Shown here: piece after piece, positions 51,300 to 62,274 of the stretch | Position numbering within the stretch: the stretch's first letter is position 1 | Layout of the letters: each line of letters opens with the position of its first letter | NCBI RefSeq assembly: GCF_005239225.2 | Contig: NC_133301.1 | Coordinates: 13,206,318 to 13,270,317, forward strand | Source: Populus alba | Lineage: Eukaryota > Streptophyta > Magnoliopsida > Malpighiales > Salicaceae | Direction: 5' to 3' | DNA: 64,000 bases | Notes under the pieces: model-generated | What the model was told of the DNA's origin: nothing | Seen by the model: the letters and a program-made list of their open reading frames with translations, nothing else | Database searches by the model: none | Position numbers and translations under genes: made by a program

Positions 51300-53686
51300 A
51301 ATTTACTAGTTTTTTTTTTTATAGGTGATAGATGATTTTATTTTATTTTGTTGTAATGTTTAGAATATAGTCTCAATATAAAAAACTACCAGTTAATTGG
51401 AATAAATTAATCAATACAGATATTATAAATGAAAGTAATTAAAGTCCCTTTTAATAATACTTTCTAGCAACACATCTTCCACAACTATCATCTATTTTTC
51501 TAAAATATTTATTATATTTATTATTAGAAAATAAGATATGTATTTTAATAGTACTTCTAAAATTTATTTGGTTTGTTGTGCTTTTATATAAAACACCTAA
51601 TTTAATAATTATAAAAGAAGCAAGAATTACATGATTATCTTCGTAATCACCCTTTACATGTTTTGTTTTCTAGAATCACCATGCTTGCCTTTTCTAAAAA
51701 CAAATTCTTTATCAATTAAATAATCAATTTTACTCTATTTTTTTGCTTTATTAATATGAATAACTTATTTTCTTAAAATCAAATTTACTCAAACGATAGG
51801 AATAAATTAAGTTAATCTTGACTCGTAGCATTTTTGTCAAGCTATTGAAGAACTAAACATGTATATAAGAAAAATTTATAGCAATTTTTCCTTAGTTTTC
51901 TTGTTAAAATTTTATTAGTTTTCAATTTCAATCAAGTTTATGTTATTTTTTTTTTCAATTTGACCCTCATTATTTTCATTGTGAAAGTTATTTTCTTTTC
52001 AATTTAATACTCCAATTGAAAATTTTTGGTTCCCCTTTAAACTATTTTTTATTTTTGATTTTTCACCCTCATTCTTTTAATTACAATTTTTTTTTATTTT
52101 TGATTCTTTTTTGTAATGATTGTTTTCTCATTTCTTCCTTAGCTCTGATTTCTCTAAGGATCGAGCTTCGTGAACTTTTTCATTTATAATGCTTCCAAAC
52201 TAATGACCAGGTCACAAGTTTAAAGTTAATACGGTTCAATATTCTTTTTTCTTGCTTATTTTCTTTTTTCAATTTTATCGTTCTATTATTATTTAAAAAA
52301 TATTTTTATTTTTATTTTAATCAATTTGTTTCTTATGTGTTTTTATTTCTATTATTTTTTAATTGATTTTAATAAATAAATTCAGTAAATACAACCAGGT
52401 AAATATTTTATTTTATGAGATTAAATATCTTGATCTACATCTAACTTTTAATTTTTCAAAGTTTTTCTTGTAGCTTATTGGTAACAATTTTTTTTCATTT
52501 ATTACATGGATGATTATCGATTTATTTAATTAGATACTTAATAAGCGTTTTGATTACATTTTGAATTTTTGATGTAAAAAAAACATTAAAATAGCTTGCA
52601 TATCCAGTTTTCTTTTTAAAAAATATACGACTCGCAGTGAAATATAAGACAAATAGCTATATATATATGAGAAAGGGATGCAAATTCTAAGTGTATTCAA
52701 TGGAAAGACATGAATTGTTTAATAGTCAATATATTTAAACCTAAAACCATATTTTGTATTAAAATTTTTATGAATGCACAAGCCAATGTGAGGGTGTGGG
52801 GACATGCATATAAAATTATATTGCAGAGAATTTAACTGTAATCGACGTTCAAACTAGTTTGAGCATATCTCTTTACCATTAAACCAATCAAAATAAAAGA
52901 TTTTAACATGTAAACTAGGTTTCTTTAGCCCTATGTATATACAAAAAGTAGAAAAAAATAAAATATTCATGCCCAAAAGTTGAAAAAAGAGAAAAATATG
53001 AGAAGAGGTTTTAAATAAATAGTTTGAATTAGTTTATGTTATCACATAAACCAATTGAATTATTTAAAAATTTATATTAGATATTTTAGATAAAATGTAA
53101 AAATAATAAAATGAAGAAAATCATCTCTAACACTAGTTCAATCTTTATTAATAAGTCCTCCAAGTTGTTTAAAAGTTTATGATAATATAGGATTAGATTA
53201 TGTAATTTTTGAAACTTTATCATTTTGTTAATTATGTTTTTCTTTCTTAATAAAATTACAAAATCAATTGATACAATAGCATCTCTTCAGAGTAATAAGA
53301 ATTTCATTCTAAATGCATCAAGAAAATTATACATATAATTTTATTACTTTTTTTTTTATTTTAGTTTTAGGGAAAAATCTCTTAAAACCAATTTCAAATT
53401 AATAAGAAAAATTTAAAATTTGATACTAAGCACCAATAAAAAATCTCTTAAAACCAATTTCAAATATAATCAAATCATTAAGAAATTGATTACATGTGAA
53501 TAATTAAACAACCACATTATCTTACTACCTCAATGCAGAGCCATATAACTAGTTTAGTAATTGTTTCCTAGTCCTCGCATATAAGAAGAGCCTTCATTAA
53601 TCCTATATTGCTTGCCCTATGTACGATCCTATAGTTTCCATTACATTATTATATGCTAAATTTCTTTTAACATGGATAATTTGCAG
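51300..53686. other. AT-rich spacer or intron inside the RLP relic
   Basis: No coding sequence seen. The stretch is AT-rich with T-rich tracts (51890-52380) and ends at a TTTGCAG acceptor (53686) that opens the next LRR exon, so at least part is intron of the RLP relic. Confidence 0.55.
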
Positions 53687-55804
53687 GCCTTTGTGAGTTA
53701 AAGCATCTCCAGGAACTAGATATCAGCTATAATAATCTCACTGGTTCTTTGCCTTCGTGTTTCTCGAATTTGACAAACCTTCAAGCTTTAGATATCTCTT
53801 CTAACCACTTCACGGGAATATATCCTTGAGTCCCATTGGAAGTCTCACGTCTATTCAAGCTCTAAGACTTTCACACAATCACTTTCAAATCCCAATTCTC
53901 ACTTGGCCCATTTTTTTAACCTTTCAAAACTCAAGCATTTGACTGGTAACCATAATGAGATATACGAGTTAACAGAGCTGGTACACAATTTGATTCCAAG
54001 GTTCCAGTTACAGTGGCTTTCTTTGGAATGTACCGGATCCGGCGGGACATTTCCGAAATCCCTGTACTATCAACATGACCTTCCAATTTGTTGATCTCTC
54101 ACACATCAAAATGACAGGAGAATTTCCAAGCTGGTTGTTACAAAACAACACAAAACTTGAAGAGCTTTATTTGGTCAACAATTCTCTTTCAGGATCTTTC
54201 CAATTAGCAAATCATTTCCCTTGTGAGGCTGTCACGTTTGGATATCTCGAGAAATCACATCCATAATCAAATTCCCACCGAAATTGGAGGCATGTTTCCC
54301 GAGGTTAGTGTTTTTGAACCTGTCCAGAAAATGATTTTGATGGTAGCATTCCCTCTTCGATCAGCAATATGAGCCTCTTGGAAGTCTTAGATTTGTCCAA
54401 CAATGGCTTGTCAGGCAACATACCCGAGCAGTTGGTGGAAAACTGTTTATCATTAGGTGTTCTCATGCTTTCAAATAATTATTTGAAAGGCCAGCTTTTC
54501 TGGAAAAATTTCAACTTAACATACTTGACCGAGCTGATATTAAGAGGGAATCAGTTAACCGGGATTCTTCCGAATAGCTTATCTAATTGTTCTGCATTGC
54601 AAGCATTGGATGTTAGTTTCAACAATTTATCTGGTAAGATACCGAGATGGATAGGGTATATTGTTCATCTCTTGAATATTTAGACCTTTCAGAGAACAAT
54701 TTTTCTGGAAGTCTACCATCCAGCTTTTGTTCTTCAAGGACGATGACAGAAGTTTATTTATCTAAAAATAAACTAGAAGGATCACTAATTGGTGCGCTTG
54801 ATGGTTGTTTGTCGCTGGAGAGATTAGATCTTAGCCATAATTCTTTTAAAGGTGGCATTCCCGAGTCAATTGGTTTTTTGTTAGAGTTGAACTTTCTTCT
54901 TTTAGGTTATAATAATCTAGAAGCTGAAATCCCAAGAAAGCTGTGCGAACTAAAGAAATTAAGATTGATTGATCTTTCTCATAATAATCTGTGTGGTCAT
55001 ATTCTTCCATGCCTACATCCTAAAAGCGAGAGGTATAGGGAACATGACAATGCTCCAGGTCCTTCTACTATGCCTTCAGCATTTGGTCCTATGCCCTTGG
55101 AAGATCCTTCTGTTAATAAATTTGTTGAGATTACAACAAAGAGTATATCGTATTTATTCAAGGAATCATCCTCAATTTGATCTCTGGTATCGATCTCTCC
55201 TGCAACAATTTTGACAGGAGAGATTCCTTTTGAGCTTGGAAACCTCAGCAACATTGAGTTGTTGAATCTATCCCATAACAGTTTAACAGGTCCCCATACC
55301 ACCTACATTTTCAAACCTGAAGGAAATTGAAACTCTGGATCTTTCCTACAACAACTTGAGTGGGAAAATTCCTCCCCAGCTTATCGACTTATACTCCCTA
55401 TCTGCTTTCAGTGTAGCCCACAATAACTTATCTGGCAAAGTGCCAGAGATGGTTGCACAATTCTCAACATTCAACGAGTCTTGCTATGAGGGAAATCCGT
55501 TGCTTTGTGGACCACCACTCGCCAAAAATTGTACTGGAGGAATACCGCCATCACCACTGCCAAAGGTCTCAGACTCATAAAAAAGAAGAAAATGGCGTTA
55601 TTGATATGGAGGCTTTTCTATGTGACATTTTCAGTGGCATACATCATGGTCCTGTTGGCAATAGGTGCAGTTCTCTACATAAACCCGCAATGGCGACAAG
55701 CATGGTTTTACTTTATTGGGGAGAGCATCAATAATTGCTATTACTTTCTTGTGGACAATTTATCAGTGCCAGCCAGGTTCAGACGATTTCAGCCTTGTGT
55801 CTAA
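53687..55804 (+). pseudogene. RLP pseudogene, LRR and transmembrane C-terminal part
   Basis: This part encodes many extracellular LRRs (LxxLxLSxNxLxGxIP). Fragments include LQELDISYNNLTGSLPS (near 53711), LEVLDLSNNGLSGNIPE (54378), LERLDLSHNSFKGGIPE (54819) and LIDLSHNNLCGHI (54966). An island-like acidic stretch follows near 55020-55150. The later parts are [12 protein letters not shown] (55410), the C-terminal cap with [10 protein letters not shown] (55492), and a transmembrane segment near 55640-55690 with a short tail ending SVPARFRRFQPCV. There is no kinase, so it is a receptor-like protein of the Cf-9/RLP class that would sit in the plasma membrane and need a partner kinase. About ten one-base insertions or deletions break the frame (for example near 53818, 53895, 53915, 54083, 54240, 54330, 54655, 55160, 55210 and 55290). 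I saw no nonsense substitution. Either it is a young pseudogene or the assembly has errors here. Confidence 0.85.
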
Positions 55805-56659
55805 AACGGTATTGGCTTAGTGTATATTTTGTTTAGTGTTTACATTTCAAGTCGTGATTGATCAATAAACCAGTCTTTATAATTGGTGTTAATATATATT
55901 CAAACACTCTGTGCCATCCTGCAAATAATGTTCTATTTTTTTCTTACCTTACTATCAAGTAAAGTTGCAATGAAGCAAATTATTTGTTTTTTATTATTCT
56001 TTCAAGACTAATTTCTCTACTAGGTATATAGTTGCACCTTTCTTTGAATTAGAGATTTGTTAAACTTTTGATGCGTTAAAGAGAAAATAGTATACCAAGA
56101 CTTAGGGCATGGAAAAGACAACAATTATGCATTGAACTTTTATTGAGTATTTGCTTGAATATATATGTAGTGCTATGTTGACTTTAGTGTTACAGCTAAT
56201 AAAATTACAATATGGTTTCTTTTATGAAAAAATATGAAGGGTCATACTGGTGAGATATCATGAGAGTTGACTAGTTCTCTATATCTAGAGTTATAATTAA
56301 TCAACAAAATAAATGTTATACATCCAATAAATATTTTCATAGTTTTAAAAATATGAAAAGTCATAGTTACGAGTTTGTGTGATTTGCTTCTTAAGATGAG
56401 GCTTAATATTGATATAAGTAGGCTCTCTATCAAGTGTTTTTTTTTTTGAAAACTTAATTGCAGTGTTGATTAATGTATTAAGTGTTAATATATGCTTTTT
56501 AATATGATGAGATAAAATTAAACTTTACTATCGAATGGGTGTATAGGTTTCATTGGAATGAATATCTAAGGCATTTACTAAAACTTTCTAGTTACATTTA
56601 TATTCTGGAGTGTTACGTGGTTATTTTGATTTGAATGATGAATATCTGTATATTAAGAT

Positions 56660-56835
56660 AATATTTGAAAGTTTGGTAATTTCTGTTTTTAATGTTTTTC
56701 AAAAGTTTTTTTTTTAAAAAAATATTAATTTGTTTTTTTTTTATTTTTCAATGATTTTGAAGTGCTAATATAAAAAATAACTAAAAATATTATTTTAATA
56801 TATTTTCAATAAAAAATACTTTAAAAACTCTTGGC
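56660..56835 (+). repeat. AT-rich dispersed repeat copy
   Basis: Another copy of the pattern described at 11155, with TTTTTCAAAAGTTTTTTTTT, TTTTGAAGTGCTAATATAAA and TATTTTAATATATTTTCAAT. Confidence 0.55.
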
Positions 56836-56887
56836 ACCACAAAATACTAAACTAAAACTAAATTATATTTTGTGCAATGATCAGGTT

Positions 56888-57460
56888 AGAGTTTAGGGTT
56901 TAATGTATTTTAAAGGTAGTTTTTAAGGTTTAAGGTTTTTTAAGGGGTAAAAAGTTTAACTGTTTCTAGGGGTTTAAGGTTCAGATGCTAGAGTTTAGAG
57001 CTTAGTATATTTAGGGTTTAGAATTTTTTTTAGGGGTTATGTTTTTAGGGTTTAGGGTATTGTAGGTTTAAGGGTTTTAGTCGTTTATAGTTTAGGGTAT
57101 TTTAAGGGTTATACTTTAAGTTTTAGGGTGTTTTAAGGGTTAGTAGGGTAAAAGTTTTTAGAATTTATAGTTTAGAATTTTTTTAGGATATAGGTTCTAG
57201 AATGTTTTAGGGTTTAGGGTTTTAAGATTTAGGGTATCGTGGTGGTTTTAGGATTTTTTAGTGGTAGGATAGAATTCAAGGTATTTTAAGGGTTAAGGTT
57301 CAGGGATTAAGAGTTTTTTTAGGGGTTTTTTTAGTGGTAGGATAGAATTCAAGGTATTTCAAGGGTTAAGGTTTAGGGATTAAGAGTTTTTTTTAGGGGT
57401 TGAGTATTTTAAGGGTTAAAGTTAGGGTTTGGCAAGTGATAGTTTTTTAAGGTTTAGGGT
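56888..57460 (+). repeat. Degenerate interstitial telomere-like repeat
   Basis: Nearly 600 bases of irregular TTTAGGG, TTAGGGTTTAGGGTTT and TTTTAAGGGTTA words, all in the G-rich orientation. Examples are GGGTTTAGGGTATT (57048), TTTAGGGTTTAGGGTTTTAA (57206) and TTTTAAGGGTTAAGGTTTAG. TTTAGGG is the plant telomere unit. Within it, a segment of about 60 bp (TTTAGTGGTAGGATAGAATTC then AAGGTATT) is duplicated at 57258 and 57330. The array is far from perfect, so it is old or a telomere-derived satellite, not a recent fusion. Confidence 0.75.
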
Positions 57461-59119
57461 ATTATATAGATTTTGTGACAAGTGTCATAATTAATGTCTT
57501 CAAAATTAAATTTTGAGTTAAAAAAAAAAATTAATGGACGATGGGGGGCCTCAATTGTTCATAGCAATCAACAATTCCTTTTTTTACCAGTTGATTTTTA
57601 GGGGGGAAAAGTTGGTTATAGGAAAAATTCAATTTTTATATACTATTATGAAAGACGCGGGTTTATGATATAACTTACAAAATTCTATAGTTAATAAACC
57701 TCAGATAAAATTAATATTTTTTTTGCCAGTCGATTTGTAGCTAAATAATATTCTTGCAAAATAGGTTTTGAATTCAAATCCCATGCTAGAAACTCATCGG
57801 TAATATTCTTGTAAATATATGAAATATTAACCAAATTGGTTTCCATCCCTGGAGAAAAAAACTCAAAGCATGGGTCATATTTATATATGTGATGTAGATA
57901 TTGGCAGAGGAACTTTATTCCGAAAATAAAGTGTGGTTAGGGTTCTTGTTTGTCTTTTGATTCTTATTGTAGTTGGTTCAGGTTTTGTCAAAAATCTCAC
58001 AAGACAATTCATGATTTTTATTGAGTAGAAACTTTCCAGTTCAGGTTTTGTACTGATTATTAATTATTTCGTCGTTCACTGTACACTTGACACGAGTTAG
58101 CAGCTACCAAGGAAAAACTAAAGGGCGGGCTTAGCTGTCTGATCATAAGAAACTACCTCCATCTTTCTCGGTCAACAATAACATTCTTGATGCCGCTAAA
58201 ATTCCATTTCCATCTTTCTCTTACATTTATCTATTTCTTAATTCAGAAACCCTTTTCAGCTTTATCTGTTGTAAGAACAGAGAAATAAATTTTTTACTAC
58301 TATGTTTTCTTGGGAATTCCTGAGGAAATCCTTAGAGTTGGCCCGTCGAGTGCTTGCCAATCAACGGACCAGTACAAGAGCATTGCTCAAACAATCAGAA
58401 GGGTCTAATCCATTACCAGTGGCAGCTTCTTTGTCAAGATCATCCTTTGGTGGGTCCAATAACGGTGACCGTAAGAGTGGAGATGCATTGCTGAAATTTT
58501 TATTATGATCAGTCGCTTCAGGAGTTGTGATTGTTGGCTCCAGCTTGAGCTTTAGCTACCGGTATCCTTCCTTGGTTGATAAGTGTTCGTTTGTTTCCTT
58601 CGCCGACAGTGCAGACGATGCAGCATGGGTGTCAAGTGATGATCTTCTTCCACACAAGAAAAAGAAAAGGTTCCTCCTTGGAGGTACCTCTGTAATTTTT
58701 TTCTTCACATACAATTTCGGTTTCTGAATTGAGTCATGCATTATATACCAGATTCTTTTTCTACAATATTTTTTTTGCCAGCATATGAACAGATCATACA
58801 GACTTTTTCAATACCTGGTATTGGGTACTCCTTTGTATCATTTTTGTCGATTGTTCCAGATTCATACAGGAGAAGAGTTCTCTTTAATTATGAAAAGCGC
58901 ATCAGGTTGCAAAGCCCTCCAGAGAAGGTACGCAAATCTTTCAGGAATGGAAATATTTTCTTTGTATTTATGCAAGCATTCAATCACACACATTATTGAA
59001 GACTCAATTCATTGCAGCAACATGTCTAACTTTAAGCAATGAGAAATCAAATAATGAACTTGAGTTGTTATTTGGTTTTCTGTCTGTTGAAACAAAGCTT
59101 TCTTCTTTTCTGATTTACC

Positions 59120-59430
59120 TATTCACTATGATTCCAAGTATGCACTTTTATTAATTGGCAACCCTACGGCTAAGCCTGGTATTGGCAAGGTCAATTCAAG
59201 CATGTCTTGGACATTAGATCTCAATCCTGCCTCTCCGGCAGTGGAAGCTAACTAGGCTTTCCAATGCAGAGCAATGGACTACTTCAAAACCATTTTTAAG
59301 ACATTTATGTTTTACCAGATTGTCTGATCGGGGAAGCTTGAAACCTTTAAATGACTTACGAAAGGCTAATTCATCCACAAATGGAACCAAAGATTCAAAT
59401 ATTGTTAGGGGTTTGTATTAAAAATGTGCA
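59120..59430 (+). other. Exon-like fragment of unrecognised gene within MICU relic
   Basis: This lies between the second and third MICU exon remnants. Frames give NPTAKPGIGKVNSSMSWTLD and LTRLSNAEQWTTSKPFLRHL, codon-like but broken. I do not recognise a family. It is not part of MICU and could come from the same donor gene as the pieces at 61009-61200 and 61640-62220. Confidence 0.35.
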
Positions 59431-60314
59431 TCAAGACAACCTTGCTGTCCTTCAACAAGAGCACCCGAAAACTCAGAAGTGGCATGAAAGTCAGCTGTCA
59501 ACTACCCACTAACTTCCAACTCCTTCTAGTTTTAATAGGATTGATCTTCCGGTACACTAAGTCCACTTTTCATTTTGTTTCCCCGATATTCTTTTATTTT
59601 TTATCTTCCTGGGTTTGGAATCCATTATCACACCTATGAGTACTAGTTATATGTTATGCATCTTTTTTTTTGTGTAATGTTTCATTTATTTTCCTTTCAG
59701 GTTTTTGAGTACTTCGCATCTTTTAAAACGCCTGATGGTGAACACCAGCAGACTTGATGCGAGCAGTTGTTCCTGTATTTCCTCCATCAGAGTCGAATCG
59801 CATAGAGAGGGATTTCTGAGAGGGGAAACAGTCCCTGGAGAATTGCATTGTGCACCTTCAAGATTTTCCATGCTTTTTTGATACTAACAGTGATGGGCTT
59901 ATTTCTTTTTCAGAGTAATAGTAATCGCATTAGAGATGGCCTTATGAATCTCTTCAACATCAATCATGTTGCATCACATATTCTGTTACAGAAACTTGTG
60001 TTCTTACTTGGTCCTTTCCATGTTCAACGTTTAGGTACATCTTCTTTGTCACCCTGCTCAGCGTTCCTGAATCAAGTTTTTCTGTTGCATTTAAGATGTT
60101 TTGACCTCTACAATAATGAGTGAGTTGCTTGTAGTTTCAAGATCTATTTGCAGTTGCAGATGACCAGACCAAGAAGCTACTCACAGTAAAGACATCTAGT
60201 TCAGTAGAAATATGAACTGCCTTTCTCTTGAAGAAAAATTTTTCATTTACTTGCTTTCTTCTGGATACACAGTCCACATTTTTCATAGTTCAGCTTCTGC
60301 AGAATATCAAAACA

Positions 60315-60617
60315 ATTTTTATTAGACAATAATATAAATTTATATCATGAAACCTTATCTAAAAGTTTAAATTATTGGGTTGAATTGGTTATTTGACATG
60401 GTATCAGAGTTTTAATGACCAAGTGATCACGAGTTTGAATCTTACCATTTCTATTTATTTGACAAAAAATTAAGCACAAGGTAATGTAAGCCTGCGCAAG
60501 TTTCAAGCCTAAAAAGCTTTCACTTGAGGAGGTATGTTAGAAAATAATATAAACCATATCCTGAGACTTTACGTAAAAGTTTAAGCTATTGGATTGAATT
60601 GGTTGTTTGATAATTTT
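60315..60617 (+). mobile_element. TRIM retroelement with complete ends and ATTTT target-site duplication
   Basis: A terminal-repeat retrotransposon in miniature of about 293 bp. LTR1 is 60320-60398 and ends TTGACA. LTR2 is 60535-60612 and begins TGTTAGA. The LTRs share AATAATATAAA, then YTGARACYTTA-type, AAAAGTTTAA and TATTGGRTTGAATTGGTT blocks. Directly after LTR1, TGGTATCAGAG (60399-60409) is the classic plant primer-binding site complementary to initiator methionine tRNA. A purine-rich CTTGAGGAGGTA precedes LTR2. The five bases ATTTT flank both ends (60315-60319, 60613-60617). There is no coding capacity, so movement needs enzymes from another element. It sits in a MICU intron. Confidence 0.9.
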
Positions 60618-60920
60618 GAAGTTCATTGATACTTATAGTCCAATTTGCTTCTTGATTCTCTTATTTTTATTTGTGCTTATTTAAATGTTCGCGTGTCTAT
60701 AACAGACAAATTGACAGAAGAATTTAAGAAAGTGATGGGTTTAATGAGAGCTCAAAACAGGCAAGGGGCAGGCCACAGAGATGGAAGGAGATTTGGGTTG
60801 AAAGTAGCGGAGCCTGTGTAGAATGGTGGCCTCTTAGAATACTTCTTTGGCAAAGATGGCAGGACCTGTCTACAACATGAAAGATTTGTCCAATTTTTGA
60901 GGGACTTGGATGATGAAGTA

Positions 60921-61008
60921 TGTGTTTATATTTCTAACTTGTTATTGCAGTTTCTGTTGTAATCTGTGTTTATATTTCCAACTTTTTATTACAGTTTCTG
61001 TTGTAATC
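60921..61008 (+). repeat. 44-bp tandem duplication carrying an acceptor-like site
   Basis: Units 60921-60964 and 60965-61008 each contain TGTGTTTATATTTC then TTATTRCAG and TTTCTGTTGTAATC. Each unit brings its own polypyrimidine-plus-CAG acceptor. They follow directly on the MICU exon that ends near 60909. Confidence 0.88.
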
Positions 61009-61207
61009 TCCCACGAAGGATTTCAAATTAACAGGATTTTTGTTGGGAAATGTCAGGAATGTCATAATATTGATTCGATAGCGGATAAGTTTCCTTTCGC
61101 AGTCTTATTGTGCTCTGATGAATCATCAATTCTTGATTCTGTTCATGATCATTGTCTCATTGTACTCGTATACAATTCACAAGAACTGAATCTGTTGAAT
61201 TTTACAG
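61009..61207 (+). other. Foreign exon-like open segment within a MICU intron
   Basis: About 65 codons stay open and read into the MICU-derived frame: ISHEGFQINRIFVGKCQE, DSIADKFPFAVLLC and VHDHCLIVLVYNSQELNLL. It lies between the MICU exon ending DLDDE (60908) and the one beginning ATTTTACGGCTGGAAT (61208, after a TTTACAG acceptor). It therefore occupies what should be intron. It is unlike any part of MICU I know, and the source family is not recognised. Confidence 0.45.
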
Positions 61208-61461
61208 ATTTTACGGCTGGAATTATATCAGCTAAAGATTTTGCCTTGTCCTTGGTTGCATCAGCTGACATTAGACACATTAGCAAGCTACTCGATCGGG
61301 TAGATGAAGTAAGCAATGAACCACAGATAAGAGACATACGAATTACCTTCGAGGAGTTCAAAAACTTCGCAGAGCTACGTAGACAGTTGCAGTATTTATC
61401 TCTCGCCATTTTTAGCTATGGAAAAGTGCTAACGAAAAAAGATTTCCAGAGAGCTTCATCG

Positions 61462-61521
61462 CAGGTCAGTGACTAACCAACATCTAGTTATGACAGGTCA
61501 GTGACTAACCAACATCTAGTT
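61462..61521 (+). repeat. 32-bp tandem duplication at the end of the MICU homology
   Basis: CAGGTCAGTGACTAACCAAC starts at 61462 and again at 61494. It duplicates the junction where the MICU coding similarity stops and a donor-like GTCAGT begins. Confidence 0.9.
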
Positions 61522-61639
61522 GCCCGGTAGCAGATTGTTATTTTTTTTTGTTTTTTTGTCTTCATGGGGTTGCACTAGAAGTATTCACTACTGAGATAGG
61601 TATTAAAGATTGTCAGGTTTCGTCTGCAGATTGAAGTGA

Positions 61640-62274
61640 AGGTATCATGGATAATCCAGAAAAAGCATGGCATTCTCCACTACATCCAACTCTGATCGAT
61701 CGGAAACAAGCTCAGACTCCAATCCAACATGCATTTGCTCCTTCAAGTCACACCAAGTTGTCTCATTTAAGTTTTAGAGGTGAAATACTCCTGGACATTT
61801 CCTCTCCTACTCAAGGTCATAACGGACAGTTCATCTCTGATATCACCACTTACGAAACAGACAGAGGTGGAAACATGCGCACTATTATAAAGGAAAGATC
61901 AGAAGAAAAGAAAGCTCTGGTCTAGACTCTGATATCCTAACCTTTCTCAGAATGTCCTCATAATTTCCTTACATGGCCTTGGACTGATAATTAGCTCAAC
62001 GAAACAGTTGTTTAGCTTGATCTGTAAATGCCATCCTCAATCTATATGTTCACTGCGCACTACACACTTTTCAAATGAAAAAAAAAAATTCACTTCAAAA
62101 CATTTATTTTATGCCTCATTCTTGTTCTCTTTCATAATATTTGCAGGTGAGAAACATCCGCAGTTTCTTGGAAAAAGCCTTGTGGATTCATCTTTCCTGG
62201 TAAACCAGCTGGTAGAATTTTTGATGTTCGAGAGTCTTGACAAATTATACAGTTGCATGTACGTAGGGGTCTAA
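61640..62274 (+). pseudogene. Exon-intron-exon fragment of unrecognised gene
   Basis: An open frame (61647-61925) reads MDNPEKAWHSPLHPTLIDRK then HTKLSHLSFRGEILLDISS. It is followed by an intron-like stretch and a TTTCATAATATTTGCAG acceptor (ends 62146) with GEKHPQFLGKSLVDSSFL. The stretch 61915-62215 closely matches 37029-37340. Codon-like composition and the acceptor suggest a true gene fragment, but I do not recognise the family. No donor is kept after the last exon. Confidence 0.45.

Larger units (their letters stand above)
55805..58300. other. Intergenic region between RLP and MICU relics
   Basis: No gene seen. It contains an AT-rich dispersed repeat copy (about 56660-56835), the degenerate telomere-like block (56888-57460), and AT-rich sequence leading to the MICU relic. 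Confidence 0.6.
58302..61464 (+). pseudogene. MICU (mitochondrial calcium uptake protein) pseudogene
   Basis: Pieces follow the order of plant MICU, the EF-hand regulator of the mitochondrial calcium uniporter. They are an N-terminal exon (58302-58685) with a basic leader and GVVIVGSSLSFSYRYPS; SYRRRVLFNYEKRIRLQSPPEK (58861-58927); and VFEYFASFKTPDGE (59701). Next come ADLMRAVVPVFPPSESNR (59754), EF hand DTNSDGLISF (59881), and YIFFVTLLSVPESSFSVAFKMF (60034-60098). EEFKKVMGLMRAQNRQG to GRTCLQHERFVQFLRDLDDE (60720-60908) and ISAKDFALSLVASADI to KKDFQRASSQ (61229-61464) complete the set. Disablements include TGA at 58506, TAG at 60819, frameshifts near 59750, 59805 and 60098, a lost donor at 60120, and a deletion of about 30-40 nt near 61222. 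The C-terminal EF hand is missing. The introns hold foreign exon-like pieces and a TRIM element. Confidence 0.85.

Noticed and set aside
60399..60440. TGGTATCAGAG and following GTTTGAATC-like text considered as a tRNA gene
   Set aside because: The first word is a retroelement primer-binding site directly after an LTR; no cloverleaf can be formed around it.
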